Notes: a model not told the origin generated them from the sequence alone. Positions 26,612-35,734 are shown, counted from the stretch's first letter. The stretch is DNA of 57,125 nucleotides from Lachnospiraceae bacterium (GCA_014804695.1 JAAUZJ010000051.1:1-57125); one strand, 5' to 3'. Translations and numbers: made by a program.

Positions 26612-26912
26612 AAGGTACATTTCAAGAAATTATACGGCAAGTTGCACAAATAATAATCTGTGCCTATGCTTTTGGAAGGAAATTAGAAATTCTTAACATT
26701 CCTATTTAGGCACCCAGCAATTTCGGAACACGATGTTCCGAAAAGGGGCAACTGAGCCACGGATGGCGAATTTGCCCCGCTTGCGTCCAACTTCCACAAC
26801 CTAAATAGGAATGTTTAGAAGTTCTTATTTCCGTACAGTGGCATAGGTACAGATAAATATTTGTGCAACTTGCCCCCACCAAATTTAAAATATACCTTTT
26901 GACACCCGAATC
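26598..26912. repeat. 315-bp fold-back element with perfect 20-bp terminal inverted repeats
   Basis: Ends GATTCGGGTGTCAAAAGGTA (26598-26617) and its exact complement (26893-26912). Further in, three more arm pairs match: 26636-26652 with 26858-26874 (17/17), 26657-26669 with 26841-26853 (12/13), and 26678-26710 with 26800-26832 (30/33). The centre has two small hairpins, 26721-26743 and 26745-26778. There is no ORF of credible size. It fills the whole gap between mtnA and ybaK and ends right at the ybaK stop codon. No clear target duplication is visible. Confidence 0.88.
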
Positions 26913-27398
26913 CTAAACTACCACTATATCCGCAAACTCCGCCCCCGCCGCACGACATAAATCTCCCGGACTTAACTCTATCTGTGAGCCTATTCTTCCT
27001 CCACTCACAATAATCTTATCAAGCAGCTTTGCTGACTCATCAATTCGCGTGACATACCTCTTTTTCATTCCGATAGCAGTACAGCCTCCCCTTATATAAC
27101 CCGTTACCTCATTAATATCCTTAACATGAATCATGCTCAGAGACTTCTCTCCCACCGTCTTTGCCGCCTTTTTTAAATCCAGTTCTTTTGCGATCGGAAT
27201 GACAAAGACAAAGTAATTTTTGCTGTTTCCCACAGTCACAAGCGTCTTATAGACTTTTTCATATGGAAGCCCCAACATATCCGCAATCTGCAGTGCATCA
27301 ATAAACTCTTCGCATTCATAAGTATAATGCGTATACTCTATTTTTTCTCTATCCAGAATACGCATTGCATTGGTTTTTATATCTTTATTTTTAGACAT
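26913..27398 (-). CDS. ybaK: Cys-tRNA(Pro) deacylase YbaK
   Basis: Hydrolyses mischarged Cys-tRNA(Pro). The 161-residue protein begins with NAMRILDREKIEYTHYTYE and has the YbaK/ProX core: YEKVYKTLVTVG, the KELDLKKAAKTVGEKSL helix with the conserved Lys, GYIRGGCTAIGMKKRY and a C-terminal SGGRIGSQIELSPGDL. Length normal for YbaK/EbsC. GAAAGG precedes the start. It is separated from etfA by a terminator upstream, and its stop abuts the inverted-repeat element downstream. It is likely a single-gene unit. Confidence 0.92.
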   Translation of the reverse strand: MSKNKDIKTNAMRILDREKIEYTHYTYECEEFIDALQIADMLGLPYEKVYKTLVTVGNSKNYFVFVIPIAKELDLKKAAKTVGEKSLSMIHVKDINEVTGYIRGGCTAIGMKKRYVTRIDESAKLLDKIIVSGGRIGSQIELSPGDLCRAAGAEFADIVVV

Positions 27399-27435
27399 TT
27401 TATTGACCTTTCTGCTCTAAAATGAAAAGGAAAAA

Positions 27436-27473
27436 CATTACAGACAGCAACTGAGGCGCTGCTGTCTGCAATG
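27436..27473 (-). terminator. Terminator of the butyrate operon
   Basis: Minus strand CATTGCAGACAGCA pairs with TGCTGTCTGTAATG around a 10-base loop, followed by TTTTTCCTTTTC. It lies 24 bases after the etfA stop and closes the thlA-to-etfA operon. Confidence 0.88.
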
Positions 27474-27496
27474 AAAACACCTATATAAAACACAAA

Positions 27497-28540
27497 TTAT
27501 TTCGCTGCAATTTCTGCCTTAAGACTCTCGGTCAGCTTAGGTACGATCTTATTCAAATCGCCTACAATACCATAATCAGCCACATCAAAGATAGGCGCAT
27601 CGGCATCTTTATTAATTGCAATGATGATATCTGATTCTTCCATACCGGCTACATGCTGAATTGCTCCGGAGATACCGATTGCAAAATATACGTTAGGACG
27701 TACGGTTTTACCTGTCTGGCCAACCTGTAAATCCTTAGGCTTCCATCCGGCGTCAACTACTGCACGAGAGCAGCTTACCGTACCGCCAAGTACTTCTGCA
27801 AGATTCTCTAAAATCTTAAAGTTCTCAGGGCTGCCTACGCCACGTCCGCCGGATACCAGAATCTTAGCATCCATGATATCTACGGTATCTGTAACTGCCT
27901 TAACAACATCTAGGATTTCTACATACTTATTGTCAGGTGTAAAACCTGGGTTAAACTCTTCAACTACTGCTTTAGCGCCCTTAATAGGCTGAATCTTCTG
28001 CATAACGCCTGCACGTACCGTAGCCATCTGAGGACGATTGTCAGGACAGGCAATTGTAGCGATTGTATTTCCGCCAAATGCAGGACGTGTCATAAGAAGC
28101 TGATTGTGCTTCTGCTCCTGTCCGGGAATTGCCTGAAGCGGGAAATCTCCGATTTCAAGAACCGTACAGTCTGCAGTCAGACCAGTAGCAACTCTTGCGG
28201 AAACCCTGGGACCTAAATCCCTTCCGATTGCAGTTGCGCCCACAAGCACGATTTCCGGTTTGTATTTATTAATTACTTCAGCTAATGCATGAGCATAAGG
28301 CTCTGTCCTATAAACTTTAAGTTCAGGATCATCTACTACGATTACCTTGTCGGCGCCATACTCTGCAAGATTATCTGCAAGCCCTTTAATGTCAGAGCCT
28401 AAAAGTACTGCCGTTACATCTGTATTTAAATCTTTTGCAAGGTCTTTGGCTTTTCCAAGCAGTTCAAATGCAATGCTGCTGATTTCATTATCTACCTGCT
28501 GCGCAAAGACATATACTCCCTTGTATTCTTCTAAATTCAT
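27497..28540 (-). CDS. etfA: Electron transfer flavoprotein alpha subunit
   Basis: With EtfB and Bcd it forms the electron-bifurcating butyryl-CoA dehydrogenase complex, coupling crotonyl-CoA reduction to ferredoxin reduction by NADH. The 347-residue subunit has the N-terminal ETF fold (YKGVYVFAQQVDNEISSIAF) and the C-terminal FAD domain with SGGRGVGSPENF, then AVVDAGW, GQTGKTVRPNVYFAIGISGA and INKDADAPIFDVADYGIVGD. The start at 28540 (MNLEEYKG) is used; another ATG lies 12 bases upstream in the shared leader GGAGCATGGTTATT. The gap before it contains a hairpin repeat. Confidence 0.95.
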   Translation of the reverse strand: MNLEEYKGVYVFAQQVDNEISSIAFELLGKAKDLAKDLNTDVTAVLLGSDIKGLADNLAEYGADKVIVVDDPELKVYRTEPYAHALAEVINKYKPEIVLVGATAIGRDLGPRVSARVATGLTADCTVLEIGDFPLQAIPGQEQKHNQLLMTRPAFGGNTIATIACPDNRPQMATVRAGVMQKIQPIKGAKAVVEEFNPGFTPDNKYVEILDVVKAVTDTVDIMDAKILVSGGRGVGSPENFKILENLAEVLGGTVSCSRAVVDAGWKPKDLQVGQTGKTVRPNVYFAIGISGAIQHVAGMEESDIIIAINKDADAPIFDVADYGIVGDLNKIVPKLTESLKAEIAAK

Positions 28541-28541
28541 T

Positions 28542-28634
28542 TTAATAACCATGCTCCTTTCTCAATCTGCGATGTTTGGGCAGCTCTGAAAGAGCTTTAG
28601 CACCAAACTCGCGGGTGAAAAATTTATTTTTCAC
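28542..28634 (-). other. Possible 30-codon leader ORF within repeat, coupled to etfA
   Basis: A GTG at 28634, preceded by GGAGGAG, opens a frame starting VKNKFFTREFGAKALSELPK and ending at TAA one base before the etfA ATG (TAAAATG). The frame spans a dispersed hairpin repeat, so it may be an accident of the repeat. If translated it would couple ribosomes into etfA. Confidence 0.25.
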
Positions 28635-28640
28635 CCTATA
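28567..28640. repeat. Dispersed hairpin repeat, copy B (etfB-etfA gap)
   Basis: Two adjoining hairpins. The first is GCGAGTTTG...CAAACATCGC (28567-28612) with an inner AGCTC/GAGCT stem; the second is the 24-bp palindrome GGGTGAAAAAT/ATTTTTCACCC (28613-28636) followed by TATACTCCTCC. The first hairpin recurs at 29511-29556, the second at 19062-19081 and 35696-35720. Confidence 0.8.
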
Positions 28641-28685
28641 CTCCTCCATTCTTACTCAACCTGTGAATTTGGGTGTAAGTATCAA

Positions 28686-29468
28686 TTAAATAACATGCTT
28701 TACTTTTAACTTGTCAACAATGTAGCTTACTGATTCATCAGGATCAAGGGTTACCTTTTCTCCGGCTCCTTTTCTTACCTTATCAGATGCTTTAGCAATC
28801 TTGGTAGGAGAACCTTTCAAACCTAAGTTAGAATCATCAACATCTTTAAGATCAGCCCTGCCCCATACGGTAATCTCTTTCTGGTATGCGTCAAAGATTC
28901 CGCCCGGAGTCATATAACGAGGCTCATTTAATTCAGAAAGCGCTGTAATAAGACATGGCATTTTAGCCTTTACAACATGGTATCTGTCTTCGTACTGACG
29001 CTCAACAACTACGCTGTCACCGTCAATCTTGATATTCTGTGCATAAGAAATAACGGGAATATCAAGGTGTTCGGAAATCTGCGGTCCTACCTGTGCGGTA
29101 TCACCGTCGATAGCCTGACGTCCTGTAATGATCAAATCATAATCAAGGTTTCTGATTGCGCCTGCAATCGTTGTAGATGTTGCCCATGTATCAGCACCGC
29201 CAAGAACTCTGTCAGTTACCAAAATACCATTATCAGCGCCCATTGCCATAGCTTCACGAAGAACTTCTTCTGCTTTAGGAAGCCCCATTGTTACAACTGT
29301 AACTTCTGCGCCATATTCATCTTTCAATCTAAGTGCAGCTTCAAGTCCTGCTTTATCATCAGGATTCATGATCGCAAGCATTGCACCTCTGTCTAATGTA
29401 CCGTCGGGATTGAATTTTACGCCACCCTTTGTATCAGGTACCTGCTTAATACAAACTACGATTTTCAT
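28686..29468 (-). CDS. etfB: Electron transfer flavoprotein beta subunit
   Basis: The 260-residue partner of EtfA, with the family start MKIVVCIKQVPDTKGGVKFN, the nucleotide-binding segment GRQAIDGDTAQVGPQISEHL and the ETF-beta signature VERQYEDRYHVVKAKMPCLI. In bifurcating complexes EtfB carries the bifurcating FAD and contacts NADH. Length is normal. AAGGAG lies before the ATG. It is separated from bcd by 112 bases and from etfA by about 145, both gaps filled by hairpin repeats, whereas the earlier genes of the operon are tightly spaced. Confidence 0.96.
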   Translation of the reverse strand: MKIVVCIKQVPDTKGGVKFNPDGTLDRGAMLAIMNPDDKAGLEAALRLKDEYGAEVTVVTMGLPKAEEVLREAMAMGADNGILVTDRVLGGADTWATSTTIAGAIRNLDYDLIITGRQAIDGDTAQVGPQISEHLDIPVISYAQNIKIDGDSVVVERQYEDRYHVVKAKMPCLITALSELNEPRYMTPGGIFDAYQKEITVWGRADLKDVDDSNLGLKGSPTKIAKASDKVRKGAGEKVTLDPDESVSYIVDKLKVKHVI

Positions 29469-29510
29469 CGAACTTATCTCCTTTCAAAACCGATAATTTA
29501 ATTTCACAAC

Positions 29511-29581
29511 CTGCGATGTTTGAGCCAGACGCTGTAAGCGGCTGCACAAACTCGCGTTTCAAAATCCTTGGATTTTGAAAC
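29511..29581. repeat. Dispersed hairpin repeat, copy C (bcd-etfB gap)
   Basis: Same layout as the etfB-etfA gap: a hairpin framed by CTGCGATGTTTG and CAAACTCGCG (29511-29556) next to a perfect palindrome GTTTCAAAATCC-tt-GGATTTTGAAAC (29556-29581). The bcd stop codon is at the base of the second hairpin. The palindrome differs in sequence from that of copy B although its place and size agree. Confidence 0.78.
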
Positions 29582-30747
29582 TATTTCAAAAGATTGCTTG
29601 ATATAACCATACGCTGAACCTCGCTGGTTCCTTCGTAGATTTCCGTAATCTTAGCATCGCGCATCATACGCTCAACATCATATTCTTTGATATAACCATA
29701 ACCACCGTGTAACTGAACAGCTTTGGTTGTTACTTCCATAGCAACCTCAGCAGCATACAGTTTAGCCATTGCAGCTTCAACAGAGTAAGAAACCTTAGGA
29801 TTCTTAGCATATTCTGCTTTCTTCATAGCTGCTTTGTATACTAACAGCTGTGCAGCCTGAACCTTGGTTGCCATATCAGCTAACTGGAACTGGGTGTTCT
29901 GGAATGCGCCGATAGAACGACCGAACTGCTTTCTTTCTTTTACATAGTTAATGGTTGTCTCCAATGCGCCTTCTGCAAGACCAAGCGCCTGTGCAGCGAT
30001 ACCGATACGTCCACCGTCAAGTGTGTGCATAGCGATATTGAAGCCTTTGCCTTTCTGTCCTAATAAGTTATCTTTCGGGATACGGCAATCTGTAAAGATA
30101 AGCTCATAAGTAGAAGAACCACAGATACCCATCTTATTTTCTTTGGTTCCGAATGTAAAGCCCGGTGTACCTTTCTCTACGATAAATGCAGAAATTTCTT
30201 TACTGGTTTTACCACGTTTCTCAACGGTTCCTGTAATTGCAAAGATAACATATACATCTGCTTCTTTACCGTTTGTGATGAAACATTTAGAGCCGTTAAG
30301 TACCCACTCGTCTCCATCTAATACGGCTTTGGTCTGCTGCCCCTGTGCGTCTGTACCTGCACCGGGCTCTGTTAAACCAAAAGCGCCTAACTTCTCACCT
30401 TTTGCAAGGGGAACCAGATATTTCTGTTTCTGCTCTTCCGTACCATAAGTCTGAATCGGATCACAGCAGAGAGATGTATGTGCGGATACAATAACACCTG
30501 TTGTGCCACATACCTTGGAAAGTTCCTCAACACACATAGCGTATGTTAAAGGATCGCATCCTTGTCCGCCGTACTCCTTCGGTACAGGAATTCCAAGAAA
30601 ACCTAATTTTGCCATTTTGTCAACAGTCTCTCTTGGGAAACGATGATTTTCATCTATCTCCTGTGCGAGAGGTTTTGCTTCGTTCTCAGCGAAATCTTTA
30701 AAAAGAGTTCTCGCCATTTCATGTTCTTTGCTTAACATAAAATCCAT
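29581..30747 (-). CDS. bcd: Butyryl-CoA dehydrogenase
   Basis: Reduces crotonyl-CoA to butyryl-CoA together with EtfAB. The 388-residue acyl-CoA dehydrogenase has LTEPGAGTDAQGQQTKA (FAD/substrate site), GSKCFITNGKEADVYVIFA, the ERKQFGRSIGAFQNTQFQLA stretch, QLHGGYGYIKEYDVERMMRD, and the catalytic base Glu in ITEIYEGTSEVQRMVISSN. Length is normal for short-chain enzymes. GGAGG precedes the start. It follows hbd by 27 bases. Confidence 0.95.
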   Translation of the reverse strand: MDFMLSKEHEMARTLFKDFAENEAKPLAQEIDENHRFPRETVDKMAKLGFLGIPVPKEYGGQGCDPLTYAMCVEELSKVCGTTGVIVSAHTSLCCDPIQTYGTEEQKQKYLVPLAKGEKLGAFGLTEPGAGTDAQGQQTKAVLDGDEWVLNGSKCFITNGKEADVYVIFAITGTVEKRGKTSKEISAFIVEKGTPGFTFGTKENKMGICGSSTYELIFTDCRIPKDNLLGQKGKGFNIAMHTLDGGRIGIAAQALGLAEGALETTINYVKERKQFGRSIGAFQNTQFQLADMATKVQAAQLLVYKAAMKKAEYAKNPKVSYSVEAAMAKLYAAEVAMEVTTKAVQLHGGYGYIKEYDVERMMRDAKITEIYEGTSEVQRMVISSNLLK

Positions 30748-30774
30748 GATTTCTTATTCCTCCATGATTATTTT

Positions 30775-31614
30775 CTATTTAGAATAGTCAAAAAAACCTA
30801 CGCCGGTCTTTCTGCCAAGTTTTTTCTCTTCTACCATCTTCTTGAGAAGCGGCTGCGGAGCATATTTCTCATCCTTAGTCTCGTTATAGAGAACTTCCAT
30901 GATCGCAAGGCAGATATCCAGACCAATCAAATCACCCAAATGAAGCGGTCCCATAGGATGGGATGCGCCCAGCTGCATAGCAACATCAATATCCTCTGCA
31001 GAAGCTGTACCTGCATCCAACACACCGATTGCCTCATTAATCATCGGAATCAGGATTCTGTTTACAACAAATCCTGGAGCTTCTTTAACCTGTACAGGAG
31101 TCTTGCCGATTTCTGTAGCAATAGCCGTAATCTTGTCAACCATATCCTGAGGTGTATTTTCGCCTCTTATAACCTCTACCAATTTCATTCTGTCAGCAGG
31201 ATTGAAGAAATGCATACCAATCATCGGTCTGTCTAAGCCTTCTCCAATCTTGGTAATGGAAAGAGATGAAGTATTGGAAGCAAACATACAATCTTTCTTA
31301 ACGATACCCATTAACTCTTTAAAAATTGCCTGCTTAATCTCCATTTTCTCAAGAGCAACTTCTATGATCAAGTCGCAGTCTGTGCAGATACCGTTTAAAC
31401 CGGTAGTAATCTTACCCATAACTTCATCTGCTTTTTCCTGAGTAATTTTCTCTTTGCCCACAAGAAAATTCATATTCTTCTGAATCTTTGCTTTGCCGCC
31501 TTCTGCATACTCTTCTTTGATATCACAGAGACAAACTTCATATCCGTCTGTCATAGCAAAAGCCTGTGCGATACCGGAACCCATTGTTCCTGCGCCTATA
31601 ATACCTACTTTCAT
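30775..31614 (-). CDS. hbd: 3-Hydroxybutyryl-CoA dehydrogenase
   Basis: Reduces acetoacetyl-CoA to 3-hydroxybutyryl-CoA with NAD(P)H. The 279-residue protein has the Rossmann motif VGIIGAGTMGSGIAQAFA, SNTSSLSITKIGEG with the active-site Ser, the catalytic His in IGMHFFNPADRMKLVEVIRG, and PGFVVNRILIPMINEAI. The end KKLGRKTGVGFFDYSK is typical. AGGAGG lies 7 bases before the ATG. Tightly placed between crt and bcd. Confidence 0.96.
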   Translation of the reverse strand: MKVGIIGAGTMGSGIAQAFAMTDGYEVCLCDIKEEYAEGGKAKIQKNMNFLVGKEKITQEKADEVMGKITTGLNGICTDCDLIIEVALEKMEIKQAIFKELMGIVKKDCMFASNTSSLSITKIGEGLDRPMIGMHFFNPADRMKLVEVIRGENTPQDMVDKITAIATEIGKTPVQVKEAPGFVVNRILIPMINEAIGVLDAGTASAEDIDVAMQLGASHPMGPLHLGDLIGLDICLAIMEVLYNETKDEKYAPQPLLKKMVEEKKLGRKTGVGFFDYSK

Positions 31615-31648
31615 CTTGGAACCTCCTGATTTATTTTTTATAATTTAA

Positions 31649-32434
31649 TTAACAGTTCTTAAACGGCTCTTTTACTTTTTCCTTATTCTTATCTAAGAAA
31701 AATGCCATTCCGTATTTCTGGTCCTCTGTCTCGAAGCAATCGCCGAATAACTTCTCTTCAATTACAATTGCCTCATCCATAGAAACCTCAAGTCCGTCAT
31801 TAATTGCTTTCTTGCAGTTGCGTACGGCAATAGGTGCGTTCTTAGCAATGCCTGCTGCCATCTTCTCTGCTGCCGCCATCAGTTCTTCCTGAGGATATAC
31901 GGCATTTACAAGACCGATTCTAAGAGCCTCGTCAGCCTTAATATTTCTTGCAGTATAAATCATCTGCTTAGCCATGCCCGGTCCGACAAGTCTTGCAAGT
32001 CTCTGTGTTCCTCCAAAGCCCGGAGTGATTCCAAGACCAACTTCCGGCTGTCCGAATACTGCATTGTCGGAACAGATTCTTATATCACAGCTCATGGAAA
32101 TCTCACAGCCGCCGCCAAGTGCAAAGCCGTTTACCGCCGCAATAACAGGAATAGGGAAAGTTTCTAATTTACGGAATACATCGTTTCCTTTTTTGCCAAA
32201 AGCCTCTCCCTCTGTTTTGGTCAATGTACTCATCTCTCCGATATCAGCTCCGGCAACAAAAGACTTCTGTCCTGCACCGGTTAAAATAAGGCATCTTACA
32301 TTATCCAAATCAACTGCATCCAAAGTCTGGTCTAATTCATCAAGAACGGTAGAATTCAAAGCATTAAGGGCTTTTTCACGATTGATCGTAATCGTTCCTA
32401 CCTGACCTTTAACCTCATATAATACAAACTCCAT
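31649..32434 (-). CDS. crt: 3-Hydroxybutyryl-CoA dehydratase (crotonase)
   Basis: Dehydrates 3-hydroxybutyryl-CoA to crotonyl-CoA. The 261-residue crotonase-fold protein has FVAGADIGEMSTLTKTEG (oxyanion hole), NGFALGGGCEISMSCDIRIC, and the catalytic Glu pair in FGQPEVGLGITPGFGGTQRL. Length is normal. GGAGG lies before the ATG. It follows thlA by 20 bases. Confidence 0.95.
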   Translation of the reverse strand: MEFVLYEVKGQVGTITINREKALNALNSTVLDELDQTLDAVDLDNVRCLILTGAGQKSFVAGADIGEMSTLTKTEGEAFGKKGNDVFRKLETFPIPVIAAVNGFALGGGCEISMSCDIRICSDNAVFGQPEVGLGITPGFGGTQRLARLVGPGMAKQMIYTARNIKADEALRIGLVNAVYPQEELMAAAEKMAAGIAKNAPIAVRNCKKAINDGLEVSMDEAIVIEEKLFGDCFETEDQKYGMAFFLDKNKEKVKEPFKNC

Positions 32435-32454
32435 TGTGTCAGCCTCCTATATAC

Positions 32455-33639
32455 TTAATCTCTCTCGACGATAGTAGCGCAACCCATACCGCCGCCAATA
32501 CACAAAGTAGCAAGACCTTTCTTAGCGTCGCGCTTCTGCATCTCATGAAGCAGAGTAACAAGGATACGGCAGCCTGAAGCTCCTACCGGATGTCCGAGTG
32601 CGATTGCACCGCCGTTTACATTAAGTACATCATTGCTGAATCCAAGGTCTTTCTGAACTGCGAGTGACTGTGCAGCAAATGCCTCGTTAGCTTCGATCAG
32701 ATCAAAATCGTCTATCTTCATTCCTGCCTTAGCCATTGCCTTCTGGGTAGCCGGTACGGGTCCTACGCCCATGATGGAAGGATCTACACCGCCAAGTGCG
32801 CCTGCAACGAAAGTTGCCATAGGTTTTACACCTAACTCTTTAGCTTTCTCTTCACTCATAACTACAATTGCAGCTGCACCGTCATTTATACCTGATGAGT
32901 TAGCAGCCGTAACAATTCCGCCGTCAGGTTTGAAAGCCGGACGCAGTTTGGAAATGCTCTCTGCCGTCACGCCTGCACGCGGACCTTCATCCGTATCAAC
33001 GATAATAGTTTCTTTTTTCTTCTTTACCTCTACAGGTACGATCTCATCTTTGAATTTGCCTTCTTCTCTTGCCTTCTCACATTTCTGCTGTGACCATGCT
33101 GCAAATTCATCAAGCTGCTCTCTTGTCAAACCATATTTCTCAGCAACATTCTCTGCCGTAATTCCCATATGATAATTATTGAAAGCATCCCATAATGCAT
33201 CGTTTACCATTGTATCTACTAAAGTCGCATTGTTCATTCTGTAACCATAACGTCCCTGCATTGCCGCATAAGGAGCCATAGACATATTTTCCATACCACC
33301 GGCAACAACAACATCAGCGTCGCCTGCCATAATCATCTGCGCTGCCATATTTACACAATTAAGACCGGAACCGCAAACTACATTGACCGTAACTGCAGGT
33401 GTAGTAATCGGTATGCCTGCTTTAATGGATGACTGACGTGCCACGTTCTGTCCTAATCCCGCCTGAATAACACAACCCATGTATACATGGTCTACAGCAT
33501 CAGCCGGAACACCAGCTCTGTTTAATGCTTCCTTAATAACGATAGAACCAAGAACCGGCGCCGGAGTTGTACTGAGAGCACCACCCATTGTTCCGATCGC
33601 AGTACGGCATGCGCCTGCCAAAACTACTTTTTTTGCCAT
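32455..33639 (-). CDS. thlA: Acetyl-CoA acetyltransferase (thiolase)
   Basis: Condenses two acetyl-CoA to acetoacetyl-CoA, the first step to butyrate. The 394-residue product has the nucleophilic Cys in [17 protein letters not shown], the [10 protein letters not shown] loop, [36 protein letters not shown] with the active-site His, and the second Cys in [17 protein letters not shown]. The ATG at 33639 is chosen for GGAGGAG 6 bases upstream; in-frame codons up to 33666 would include the RBS. First gene of the operon with a strong promoter 85 bases upstream. Confidence 0.96.
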   Translation of the reverse strand: MAKKVVLAGACRTAIGTMGGALSTTPAPVLGSIVIKEALNRAGVPADAVDHVYMGCVIQAGLGQNVARQSSIKAGIPITTPAVTVNVVCGSGLNCVNMAAQMIMAGDADVVVAGGMENMSMAPYAAMQGRYGYRMNNATLVDTMVNDALWDAFNNYHMGITAENVAEKYGLTREQLDEFAAWSQQKCEKAREEGKFKDEIVPVEVKKKKETIIVDTDEGPRAGVTAESISKLRPAFKPDGGIVTAANSSGINDGAAAIVVMSEEKAKELGVKPMATFVAGALGGVDPSIMGVGPVPATQKAMAKAGMKIDDFDLIEANEAFAAQSLAVQKDLGFSNDVLNVNGGAIALGHPVGASGCRILVTLLHEMQKRDAKKGLATLCIGGGMGCATIVERD

Positions 33640-33723
33640 TTTTTTCTCCTCCATTCGAATAAACAAGACTTTTTTTCTAAGTTTTCAATGATTGTTATTT
33701 TTTTATCATTGTCTACCGCACCT

Positions 33724-33752
33724 ATTGTATCATAGGAATTTAGTTTTTGCAA
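33724..33752 (-). promoter_or_regulatory. SigmaA promoter of the butyrate operon
   Basis: Minus strand TTGCAA (33752-33747), 17-base spacer, TACAAT (33729-33724). The roughly 75-base leader contains a hairpin CAATGAT/ATCATTG (about 33686-33716). Confidence 0.78.
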
Positions 33753-33793
33753 TGAATGAGCAGATTTTTAAGAAAAAATTATTCTAAGCAAAA

Positions 33794-33820
33794 ACCGCTC
33801 AGTATCTGATACTGAACGGC
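33794..33820 (-). terminator. Terminator after the chemoreceptor gene
   Basis: Minus strand GCCGTTCAGTATC and GATACTGAGCGG pair in a long stem, followed by TTTTTGC. It separates the chemoreceptor gene from the thlA promoter. Confidence 0.82.
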
Positions 33821-33872
33821 TTTTCTTCACATTCTGACTAGGTAACAATTTGCATTCCGCCTGAATACAAAA

Positions 33873-35567
33873 CTATATCTCGAATTTTTCCATCAATTGC
33901 ACCATTGTCTCAACCTGTCCCTTCTGTTCCTCACTGACGGCGGCTGTCTCCTCTGATGTTGCCGAGTTATTATCGACAGCAGAAGAAACCTGTGATACAT
34001 TTTCATTCAGCTCTTGCATACGCTGTGTGTCTTTCTTCAATATCTGCTCTATCTGTCCCATCTTTGCCACAGCCTCTTTTGTATCGGCCATTACCTCGTT
34101 CATATTGGTTTCTGTTTCCTCTGCAATTAAAATACTCTTGTTCATTACTGCAACAGTCGTTTCAATCAGCTCTGTTGTTCTACCCGCCGCATTCGCCGAT
34201 TCATTCGCCAGATTTTTCACCTGTTCCGCTACGACAGCAAAACCTTTTCCGGCTTCACCCGCTCTTGCTGCTTCAATCGCCGCATTAAGAGCTAAAAGGT
34301 TCGTCTGGGATGCAATATCCTCTATAGCTCCTATAATCGTACTGATCTGCTCCGAACATCTGCCGATTTCCTGAATTGCAGCTTTTAATTCCTGCAATTT
34401 CTCGTTGCCTTTTTCCAGTGTCATGCCCGCTTCAGATGACACTCTTGCAGATTCCTCCGCCTCGTGTGCGTTATGCTCCATACTCTTTGTCATATCATCA
34501 AACGCAAGCATCAGTTCCGATACCTGACCGGCCTGCAGTGTACAATTTTCGGCCAAATCCTGTGCGGCATATGCCAGCTGTTCCGAACCGCTGTCTATCT
34601 GACTTGAAACAGTGCGGATTGTCTTAATTGTTTCCCGCATCTTCTCACCTATCTGCACAAAGGAATCTTTGATCGTTACAAATTCACCCACATATTCCTG
34701 TTTAATCTCAATCTGGTAATTTCCATTTCCCATCTTTTCAAGTGTCTGGGTAATCTCTTTTATCATGGCAAGCAGATTTTTCTTCATAAAAGCGATTGCA
34801 GAAACCATCTTTCCTACTTCGCTCTCATCCTCCTCCATATCAAGGTCTACATGGAATTCACCACCTGCAAGTATGGTCATCTGATCAGATACTTTCTGGA
34901 TAGGCTCCAAAAGTTCTTTCTCTGAAAATTTTATAGTCTTGATAAGTTCTTTTACCACATACAGGAACGATAGCGCAAACAGGAACTCTAAGATATACTG
35001 CATAACTTTTACCCCTGCCTGTCTGCTGTCCTTACGGTTTAATATGGCAAGGATTGTTTCATCCGTTTGATGACTGATTTGGTCAACTGCATTTCCATAT
35101 TCTGTACTAAACACACATTCCTGTGCAGCTACCAGATCACCAGCCTGTACATGCTCTATTGCTTCCTCCTCTAACGGGACAAGCTGATCAGACATCGAGG
35201 CAATCTGATTCAGGCTCGTCCATTCATCTTCCTTGAGATCACATTTCTCTAAAGTCTCCAGCGCCTGTTCCCTGTTTTTGTCCTCATTTAACTCTTTCAT
35301 ATAGCCGTCATAGTATTCCTGTTCTCCTGTAACAGCATATGACTGTATATTATAGGTCAACGTTTTAGACGCAATCCTATACTGATTCAGCGCTACGGTT
35401 GTATTGAGCTGTGCGCTATGTATGCTTGACATTGCCATGTTAAACAATATGAATCCAACCAATAGCACAACACCTACCGCCACTGACAGTAATGCCTCAC
35501 GCACCAGCTTTTTTAACTGCGCCGCCTGACTCTTTGATTCTGATACCCCACTATTTTTTGTCCCCAT
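33873..35567 (-). CDS. Methyl-accepting chemotaxis protein
   Basis: A 564-residue chemoreceptor. A first membrane helix lies at about 24-46 ([17 protein letters not shown]), then an external sensor of about 150 residues, a second helix near 190-208 ([15 protein letters not shown]), a HAMP-like linker ([17 protein letters not shown] onwards) and a signalling domain. The conserved tip is present: [20 protein letters not shown] followed by [15 protein letters not shown]. The external domain looks helical (4HB-like) and its ligand is unknown. AGGTGAAGGA precedes the ATG. It has its own promoter and terminator and is the only receptor in the window, apart from the flagellar island. Confidence 0.95.
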   Translation of the reverse strand: MGTKNSGVSESKSQAAQLKKLVREALLSVAVGVVLLVGFILFNMAMSSIHSAQLNTTVALNQYRIASKTLTYNIQSYAVTGEQEYYDGYMKELNEDKNREQALETLEKCDLKEDEWTSLNQIASMSDQLVPLEEEAIEHVQAGDLVAAQECVFSTEYGNAVDQISHQTDETILAILNRKDSRQAGVKVMQYILEFLFALSFLYVVKELIKTIKFSEKELLEPIQKVSDQMTILAGGEFHVDLDMEEDESEVGKMVSAIAFMKKNLLAMIKEITQTLEKMGNGNYQIEIKQEYVGEFVTIKDSFVQIGEKMRETIKTIRTVSSQIDSGSEQLAYAAQDLAENCTLQAGQVSELMLAFDDMTKSMEHNAHEAEESARVSSEAGMTLEKGNEKLQELKAAIQEIGRCSEQISTIIGAIEDIASQTNLLALNAAIEAARAGEAGKGFAVVAEQVKNLANESANAAGRTTELIETTVAVMNKSILIAEETETNMNEVMADTKEAVAKMGQIEQILKKDTQRMQELNENVSQVSSAVDNNSATSEETAAVSEEQKGQVETMVQLMEKFEI

Positions 35568-35637
35568 AATCCTTCACCTAATTGAAACAAATTTAGTAAA
35601 TTTTTATAATATTTATAAAAAATTCATCTATATAAAA

Positions 35638-35666
35638 AGTATATCCGAATCAGGGGGTGTTTTCAA
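35638..35666 (-). promoter_or_regulatory. SigmaA promoter of the chemoreceptor gene
   Basis: Minus strand TTGAAA (35666-35661), 17-base spacer, TATACT (35643-35638). No sigma28 pattern was seen here, so this receptor is probably not in the late flagellar regulon. Confidence 0.72.
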
Positions 35667-35695
35667 CAACTTATTTTATCTTTCAATTTTCTCCC

Positions 35696-35734
35696 GGGTG
35701 AAAAAATTATTTTTTCACCCTATACTCCTCCACC
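35696..35734. repeat. Dispersed hairpin repeat, copy D
   Basis: Perfect palindrome GGGTGAAAAAATTATTTTTTCACCC split as 35696-35707 and 35709-35720, followed by TATACTCCTCCA, the same arrangement as at 28613-28648. It supplies the last codons (EEYRVKK) and stop of the M23 gene and may double as its terminator. Confidence 0.75.

Noticed and set aside
26711..26799. Short open frames in the centre of the 315-bp fold-back element
   Set aside because: Too short, no RBS, and explained by the two inner hairpins.
35638..35666. Sigma28 promoter for the chemoreceptor gene
   Set aside because: The CCGATA box is absent in the transcribed orientation; a sigmaA promoter fits well instead.
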